This document shows, piece after piece, positions 1-7,400 of a stretch of DNA of 11,384 bases. Source of the stretch: Rhypophila decipiens. Taxonomy: Eukaryota; Ascomycota; Sordariomycetes; Sordariales; Naviculisporaceae. How positions within the stretch are numbered: position 1 is the stretch's first letter; each line of letters begins with the position of its first letter. The stretch lies in assembly GCA_033297075.1 (NCBI GenBank), contig MU858425.1:1-11384 (forward strand), written 5' to 3'. The translations under genes and the position numbers were made by a program. The notes beneath the pieces are model-generated. The model searched no databases, was not told the DNA's origin, and saw only the letters and a program-made list of their open reading frames with translations.

Positions 1-99
1 GGATAGCAAGGAACAAACGAGCTTCTTTTGAAGAGGATTCCATTTTTTTTGGTGGAGGAAATCAGCGTTGAAGTTGGATGTAGTGAAAATGGGAGTAAG

Positions 100-131
100 T
101 GCGCAGCTCGGTGAAATGCGCAGCTCGGTGA
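100..131. repeat. 15-bp direct repeat, two copies
   Basis: The 15-mer TGCGCAGCTCGGTGA occurs at 100-114 and again, identically, at 117-131, separated by two bases (17-bp period). Nothing coding was recognised around it. It could be part of a decayed transposon end or a paired protein-binding site; the sequence alone does not decide. I see no other feature in 1-99 or 132-262. Confidence 0.8.
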
Positions 132-262
132 TAAAATACGTTAATACAATTGACTATTTGCAGCCAAGGCGCTCAACTTACGTTGATTCGTGACACGAGT
201 CGAGGATGAACGCCCCACTTCAACAGCGGGCCGTCCACAGCCCCGCACCACCCACACTGTAA

Positions 263-609
263 AGTTATCTCAGAAGTCAGACCACTTGCCGTGGAAGGGG
301 GGTGCTTCGCACCTATAACGCTAATTTGGCCGTATTAGGCCACGTTGTGACCCACTTTTTGTAATTTCAAGCTTCTTTTCATGTAATTGAGCGTAATTGG
401 TAATTTGGATCAATCCACGCAGTGTTTGGATAAAATGTGGGTCGGATACTGTCACCATACAATTTACACTCTACGGATAGCGGTATCAAAAATTGAAATT
501 TCTACACGTGCAGCGCCAAGGAAAAGGGCGCGCAGCGCCCCACCGGAAGGTGCGTCAGCACCTTCCACTACATGCCTCGAAAAAAAGAGGTCTGTTTACT
601 GAGATAACT
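263..609. mobile_element. Candidate MITE with imperfect terminal inverted repeats
   Basis: Bases 263-287 and the reverse complement of 585-609 match at 21 of 25 positions. Both begin with the perfect 11-mer AGTTATCTCAG and share an inner CAGACC block after a 4-base mismatch zone. The roughly 347-bp interval contains no convincing gene and several short perfect hairpins: 301-313 (GGTGC/GCACC), 526-540 (GGGCGC/GCGCCC) and 545-566 (9-bp stem, GTCA loop). A short non-coding interval between terminal inverted repeats is what a miniature inverted-repeat transposable element looks like. I could not identify a clear target-site duplication: flanks are TGTAA on the left and GTCAA on the right. The superfamily is therefore not assigned, and the pairing could be an unusual coincidence. 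Confidence 0.45.
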
Positions 610-1092
610 GTCAAGAGGCAAAGTAAGAAAAAGCTACACTTATAAGGTGCCTATTGGTACGTGTCTACGAGTAGGTAGCTCTACATGTAATTTCCACCAG
701 GGGAAAGACCCTTTCATCGCCAACCTATCATTGCAGCGCACCGTAAATCAACTCCACTCGGAAAAACCCTGAGTCCATAGCCAAAGGCGCAATACTATAT
801 ACGGGACCATACAGGCTGTACGCTGTATCTCTGTCACTCTATCCATCGTCAAGGGACAGCTCAGATACATAGGAATTCCTGGATTTCGTCGCCCGAAAGT
901 TCTTGCGGGTAAAGGTAATCCTACTTCGGTACATGATAAGGACCCCGCACAGGTGCGCGGGAAGCAGCCAATCAATATGACAATCACAGTCCTCAGGTGT
1001 GTCTGCAAGCCCTGCTCTTGCAGCTAGACTCGAGACAACCCTCTTCTATTCGTCACACGATTCGTCGAGGTCCCCTATTTTCTGTTTCACAA

Positions 1093-1110
1093 CATCATGA
1101 CGGCATGATG
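1093..1110. promoter_or_regulatory. Perfect palindrome upstream of the large gene
   Basis: CATCATG (1093-1099) and CATGATG (1104-1110) are exact reverse complements separated by ACGG. The site lies about 360 bp upstream of the proposed start codon, where a dimeric regulator site would be plausible. No known factor is assigned, and a chance palindrome cannot be excluded. Confidence 0.3.
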
Positions 1111-1320
1111 AATGCTGTCGGCTATTTTAGGTAGTACTTCTTCGGTTATGTTGAAGACGTCTACGGATTGTTAGGGTCACTCCCTTTGATCTTCGGCGGG
1201 ATTGAAAAGTGTGCTTGATGCTTCCATCTTGGGCGAAAATGGAGAGAATTGGAGGGGTGAGGCAGGGCCACTGGTCCCACAGGGTTGCGTTATCGTTTCC
1301 ACCAGACAGAACCAACTCAG

Positions 1321-1359
1321 ATGTCCGATCTTCCTATTCTCGACGCCTTACCAATTTGA
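1321..1359 (+). other. Possible upstream ORF (12 codons)
   Basis: An ATG at 1321 opens a 12-codon frame ending in TGA at 1357-1359, about 107 bp before the proposed main start at 1467. If the transcript begins upstream of 1321, this would be a uORF that could reduce translation of the large protein. No transcript start is visible in the sequence, so this rests on position alone. Confidence 0.3.
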
Positions 1360-1462
1360 AGGTTTACTACCACGGTTGAACCGGCTCAATCCTGCTTCAT
1401 TTTCGTCCTTTCGCATCACCAGTAAACTTCCACCATCGTCCGAATCGGTGATTACAGTTACT

Positions 1463-1470
1463 CACAATGT
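1463..1470 (+). promoter_or_regulatory. Start-codon context of the large gene
   Basis: CACAATGT followed by C fits the filamentous-fungal start context CAMMATGNC at every position. This site decides the start: a 20-nt exon from this ATG joins in phase to the downstream hydrolase-like exon through an intron with GT-AG ends and a CTGAT branch site. The downstream frame has no better ATG, and a TGA at 1510-1512 blocks simple extension. Confidence 0.6.
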
Positions 1471-4400
1471 CCTCGCCGAGCTCACAGTGTGTTCATAACC
1501 AACACTCTTTGAAAATTAGGAACAGCCGCTGATCATCCCGAAATCTGCAGTGTCATATTCGTTTGCGGTTTGCCCACTCTGGGAGTTCGCCCTGGAACAA
1601 AAGGGAACCTCGAACAGTTATTGAAGGCCCGCTTCCCACACTCAAGAATACTCGTGTTCGATGAATTAGAACGGGCAGGCGCCAGTGAATTTCGCTCAAA
1701 CTGGATTCACCGCATGGCCGAGGATATGTTGGTTTCTCTCTCACAGGCCATTCTCAAGGTATTGTCACGTGCTATATATTCATCAGCTCTTATCGTTAAA
1801 ATAACAATACAGGACAATCAATCCACCGAAATCGGTGACAAAAATGGCATCGTCTTCCTGGGCCAAAACATCGGAGGCTGGGTTCTGAAACAGGTAGGTG
1901 GTTCGCGATATTGTCTACACTCAAACACATTTTCTTTGTTACTATTTTATCCCTAATCGATTGCTTACAATTTGACCCACCCAGGCACTTCTGCGTGCTG
2001 CGAATGAATCACAATTCTATCCCATAATCACTATGACAAGGGGTGTGGTAGGTTGCCTCAGCCATAGCACATGTATTGCGAGGACGTGAGCTGACGGGCG
2101 CCGATAGATCTTCTTCGGAACACCACATCGATCCCTTGAGCACAGCGACTGGCAGACTTATCTTACAAGGCTTTTCCTAGCCTCCAAGAACACACTCGCG
2201 GGCTCTTTGGATGTCATCCAGGACGCCGCCCAGGTAATTGACCACATAAATCATAGATTTGATGCCATTCAGTCCAGTTTCTACGTCACCACCTACGATA
2301 CAGAGCCAAGCCTTATCACTCGCAACAAGCACGGGGGGGACTTGGTATGTGACATTCATGACTTTGCCTTGAACCTCTTCGCTCATCGTGCGGCACTGAC
2401 GATTGGAGCATGCAAGGTAGATGTCTGACGACTTTGGATCCACATCTGAACCTCAGTCTCGTCATGATACGGAGCCGGCAAACCGCGATATTGAGATGTG
2501 GAACTTCAGGAATTTTGGCCCAGACCCCGATGCACTTGGGCCTCTCGTTGACGGCCTGGTGGGAGACTTTTCTTGTCAGTGGCAACTTGACCAACCCCCG
2601 ACATATTGAGCCTTAATCTGACATTCCCTTTGACTTAGCCGTCAACTCAGAGTATCAAAAGATGTTCAGGCAGCTCTTGCAACACGACGCAGGCTTGTAC
2701 CAGATTAATCGCCGCCCATCAGCGGAGGGCCGCATGGCTTGGCTATCAGAGAATCTCGCCTATGCAAATTTCACGGCTTGCCAGACCTCTTGCATTCTCA
2801 ACGTACAATGTGAACCGGGATCCGGGGTAACAGCATTCGCATCCTACATGATGGATCGTCTGCGAGTGGACGCTGGAACGCAGGACTGTCCGATCCTCAG
2901 CTTCTCATGCAGCACCCAGTATCCCCGGAGCCAGCGGGCTGATGCTCTCTTTCTTTCCCTCTCGCGTCAGCTGCTCACCACCAAGCACTCGTTGTGTAGT
3001 AGTATCAGACCTCTGTTCAACTGGATGGTGGACACATCGCTCTTCACGTCAGCCGACGCAACGTGGGCATTATTTCGCTCACTAATCGCTGCATATCCAC
3101 CGGGTCGGCCCATTTTCTGCTTTATTGTCGGATTCGACAAACACGATGAGTTATGGAAAGGGGTCATACGTGATATGACCATTCACCAACGAGGAGAGAG
3201 CCCTTCCAGAGTGAAATTCATTTTGGCAAATTGCTTCGCCGCAAATTTCCTGGCGGAAACCTGTTCTCTACGTACTGCTGCAGGTCATCCGGCCGGCACA
3301 CCAAGACAACAGAACCACCTGCCTTACTTCACACTCGATTTCGCCAAGGAGGGGGAACTCAGCGCTGCAGCGCAAAACTCTGTCCGAACCTTGCTGCGGC
3401 AGAAATCCCACCAGAGCCACATGTGGGAGAGGTACCAAGATAAAATCATGGATGCCTTGTTCTCTAAGGATATCAGCCACGGGTACTCTGTGGCTGTTCT
3501 AAAGCTTCAACTTCTGCAGACGCCGACATTCAGGTCAGACGAGAAAGAGATTTTGGCACGTTTAGCTCTGCTACCCAGGTACCCCGGAATCCAACAGTCG
3601 TTGAAGGCTATTTACAAGAGGCTCATGGCACACGTGAATCAATGGGAGAAACAGGCGCTTGAATATGTCACGACATCAGTACGACCACTCACCATCCACG
3701 AGCTATCGGTCCTTGTGGCTCTCGGCTCGCAACAAGCGACTGATTTCAACACTCTCAAACAAAGCATCCCTTGTGACGTGATCCAAGACCTGAGCGGTGA
3801 ACGCGGAATTCGCGATCTCATCAGTCTCGTAGACGGTCGAGTTATCCCTGTCCATTCTAGTCTGTCAACCCATCTTTCCACAGGCGACACCCACTTCGCC
3901 TTTCTTCGATCATGCCTTGATTACTTGAGGATCATTCACGCTCATCTGTACTCAAGACCTGGCATCCGGGAAGGGCAAGATAATAACGGGACCTCCATAT
4001 CTTCACAGTCACGGCCCTTCATATTGGAACTCACGCCAGGGTCAGATGCTTGGGACCCAGTTGGCTGTTCTCTAATCGCTTATGCGACGTGCCACTGGTT
4101 TGATCATTATAAGCGGTGCAGCTCCCAGGATTTCGTCGATCAGCTGGTCTTGGACTTTCTCCAGGATGGCAGATTTCTGTCCACCTGGTTCTCGTTCTTT
4201 CTAGAAATGAGCGACGAGGGTATTTGGGACCCTACGCTAGGCTGTGAGGCCGTTGAAGTTGCAGCCGGACTTGGACTGGGCCGAATGGTGAAGAGATTGT
4301 TGCCAGACGCGAAAAAGAAGCTCTGCAGTGCGAATCAGTGTAGCTCAGGGACTGAATGTCGGTGCCTAGAGAGAGCTCTTACCCTCGCTGCGCGGAACGG

Positions 4401-7400
4401 CTCCCCAGAAACGGTAGATGAACTTCTTCCCCATGTTCAGTTTGGAATCGAGGTCGTGTTCGGGCTGGCTGCGGAGATGGGTCATGTTTTACTTGTCGAT
4501 CATCTCTTGAATAGTCAAGCGCCCGAGGTGGTGGCAGCGGTGATAGATATGGGGGATGATCTCGGCTACACGCCGCTCATGCGTGCACTGCGAGGTGGCC
4601 ATATCGCCGTCGCCAAGCTGCTGATCGAAGAAGACGCGAACATCAGCACTGTCGCCGCAGACAAGACTACATCCATGCACCTTCTCACAAGACTCGGCCA
4701 TCTCCCACTCATTCAGCAAGTTCTCGACGGAGACATGGCACGTCCATATGTCGGCGCAACGGACTCAGAGGGTTATAGTTGCTTCCACATCGCGGTACAA
4801 TGCGGGTTTAGCAAGATTGTAGAATTGTTTCTGGAGAACGGAGCCCAAGATCTACTGGTCAAAACTCCCGTGAACGGAACAGCCCAAACACCTCTCTATC
4901 TTGCTGCGACTCATGGATGGTATGAGACGGTATACGTACTCCTACGAAACAACGCCAACCCAAGACGGCCAAAGCTTCGCGCTGTGGATGATGCCACGTT
5001 CAGCCCGCTCTATGCTGCCTGTGCCAACGGATTTCTGAGCCTAGTCGAACTCCTATTGTCCGGCAATGGTCTGCAGACCACGACATGGGCGCGCCCAGAC
5101 AGCGGGGGGGATGTCAATATCATGGGCACTCTGTCTCAGTCTCGGCTGGAATGGCAAGGCTCGGACCCCGAGGATGACAACTCTTCCTTACGCCAAAGCA
5201 CGAGTAGCACCTCGGCGAGTCGTGGGCTCAGCGCTCATTATCCCGAGATCAATGCCTGCTTGAGGATCGCCGCACAAAAAGGGCATGGAGACATTGTTCA
5301 CTTATTGACCGAACACGGGACTGGTTTCAGTTCCGATGACACCGATACCAGGTCCGGAGAGACGGCTCTGCACCTGGCGGCATCTCAAGGACAAGCAGAT
5401 ATTGTTGAACACCTTATTGGTGCAGGCTTCAACGTCAATGCAATAACGAACGGCGGTGTCACCCCTCTCCAGCTGGCAGCAAAGTCTGGCAATGCAATGA
5501 CGGTGCTTGCCCTTTTACAGCGGGGAGCACGGCCTAACGTTGGGGATCTCGACACTGCCCAGGGGGCGGATTGGCAGAATGATGATGACTCTCCTGAAGA
5601 AGAGCCTCTCGAACTGGCAGCAGAATCAGGCCACGTCGAAGTTGTTTCGCTGCTGCTCAACCACGGCGCCAATCCAACAAAGAAAGCGTTCGACCTTGCG
5701 GCGGAGAGAGGACATGCTCGAGTTCTTGAAGCCCTGATTGACGCAACTACAGTGACGACAGCTCCCGGCCACGATGCAGAGAAACTGAAAGTATCATATA
5801 TGGAAACCTTGGTGAAACTGGGACATGCAGCCGCAGTCGATAAACTCTTAACACCCGAGCTGGGCATCAAGATTCATACAGAAGGGAACGTTTTTCTCCT
5901 GCACCTGGCAGTTCGGCACGGTATGGCTACTCTACTGCCTATTCTAGTCAACAAGGGTGTTCCGTGTGACGCAACAGACGACAAAGGGAACAGTGCGCTA
6001 CATATTGCTGCCAAGATGAATGAGGTCTCCTGCCTCGACGCACTTGTCAACTTGGGCGCTGATAAGAACAAATACAATGAGGCCCGAGAGACGCCGCTCT
6101 ATTGTGCTGCGGTGGAAGGGAATCTCGCCGTGGTCCAGAGACTACTTTATCACTCGGCTCAACTAGACCTGCAGTGTGGTCTCGGATCCGGATCGTCAAC
6201 TGCTCTCTATCTCACCTGCTTCAAGGGCCATGAGAAGATTGCCGAGTGCCTTTTGGATAAGGGTGCAGACTGGAGAATTCGGGGTCCCCAAGGCTGGACT
6301 GTTCTCCACGCGGCCTGCCACAGGAATAATCTGGCCGTGGTTAAACTTTTGTTGTGTTTTGATCGCAGCCTTGTGTCCCTGAAAAATGACTACCAATCCA
6401 CACCCCTCGTGCTGGCTGCTCAAGAAGGCCACGATGGTGTCGTCTCTTTGCTGCTGAAGGAGGGCGCCAACATTAACGAGCAAAACAAGTCTGGATCATC
6501 TGCCTTGCACAGAGCCGCAACCGAAGGTCGTGATACGACTGTTCGGCTACTGCTTGAGCCACAGTGGCGTGGGAATCCCGACATCACCAAGAACGACGGA
6601 GCTACGGCACTCCACATGGCGGCCTTTCGAGGGCACTTTTCAATCGTTCAATACCTTGCAGAACGCGTTAAGGACATTAACGTGCTGTGCGAGACGTATG
6701 GCACACCCCTTTGTGCAGCCGTCATATCGTCTGGAGTCAACAAGCGACTTCTATTTGGCGAGACGACAGAGAAGTGGAAGTCAATTGCCATTTTCCTGCT
6801 TAAAGAGCGCAGCGCCAAACCCAACTCGTATGGTGGTCCTTATCACTCACCTTTGCAAGCTGCCGCAGGGCTAGGGGATATTGAGATGGTGCAGTTGCTA
6901 TTTTGTTATGAAGCCGAGCTGAATGCGCCCGCGACAGGTGGTGAACATGGGACGCCCTTGCTAGCTGCCATCCGCGAAGGCCACGAAGTCGTTGTCGGAG
7001 AACTGTTGGCCCATGGTGCCGACCCCAACACGCCATACAATGGCTGCAGTCCGCTCGAAGCGGCTTTCGATTCGGGTAGTGAAGCAATCCTGGACAAGTT
7101 GCTAAACTGTCACAGTATGCCGACAGGAGAGGATCAACCTGCGTCCAGAAAGCAGATAAACGTTGATACGAATTTCAGTGATGGCACAACAGCCATATGG
7201 CACGCTCAAACCTCTGATGTTGTCGATCGCCTGGTGAGACTGGGAGCCAGCTTGGCCAGCGAGAAGCCACCCGGACGGACCATGCTCACACACGCCATCT
7301 ACAAAAGCCTGGACGATGTGATCGAGTTCCTCCTACGTCCTGAAGAACCGGAGCTATCGTCCCGGGAGAAGCTGGATGTCGACGAGCAAGACGGGGCAGG

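Larger units (their letters stand above)
610..1466. other. Non-coding upstream region of the large gene
   Basis: No recognisable protein domain or RNA gene was seen on either strand here. The open frames present are short, mostly lack a good start, and match nothing I know. The part nearest 1467 presumably contains the promoter and 5' UTR. I found no convincing TATA box close to the start, and many fungal promoters lack one. Two small structures, a palindrome at 1093-1110 and a uORF at 1321-1359, are listed separately. A 5'-UTR intron is possible but not supported. Confidence 0.6.

Noticed and set aside
526..566. Paired hairpins as a tRNA or structured RNA gene
   Set aside because: Two short stems do not form a cloverleaf or any RNA family I recognise; they are better explained as foldbacks inside the MITE candidate.
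748..1008. 86-codon minus-strand open frame
   Set aside because: No recognisable family and no sign of splicing to a neighbour; treated as chance.
1202..1498. 98-codon plus-strand open frame before the receptor
   Set aside because: It has no ATG start, no recognisable motif, and its frame does not join in phase to the hydrolase exon.
1489..1519. Alternative intron 1 ending at TTAG 1519
   Set aside because: It would be only 31 nt, and joining it to the ATG at 1467 creates an immediate TGA at the junction.
5385..5870. 161-codon open frame on the minus strand
   Set aside because: It lies wholly antisense to the ankyrin region, has Ser/Ala-rich composition mirroring GC-rich ankyrin codons, and shows no domain.
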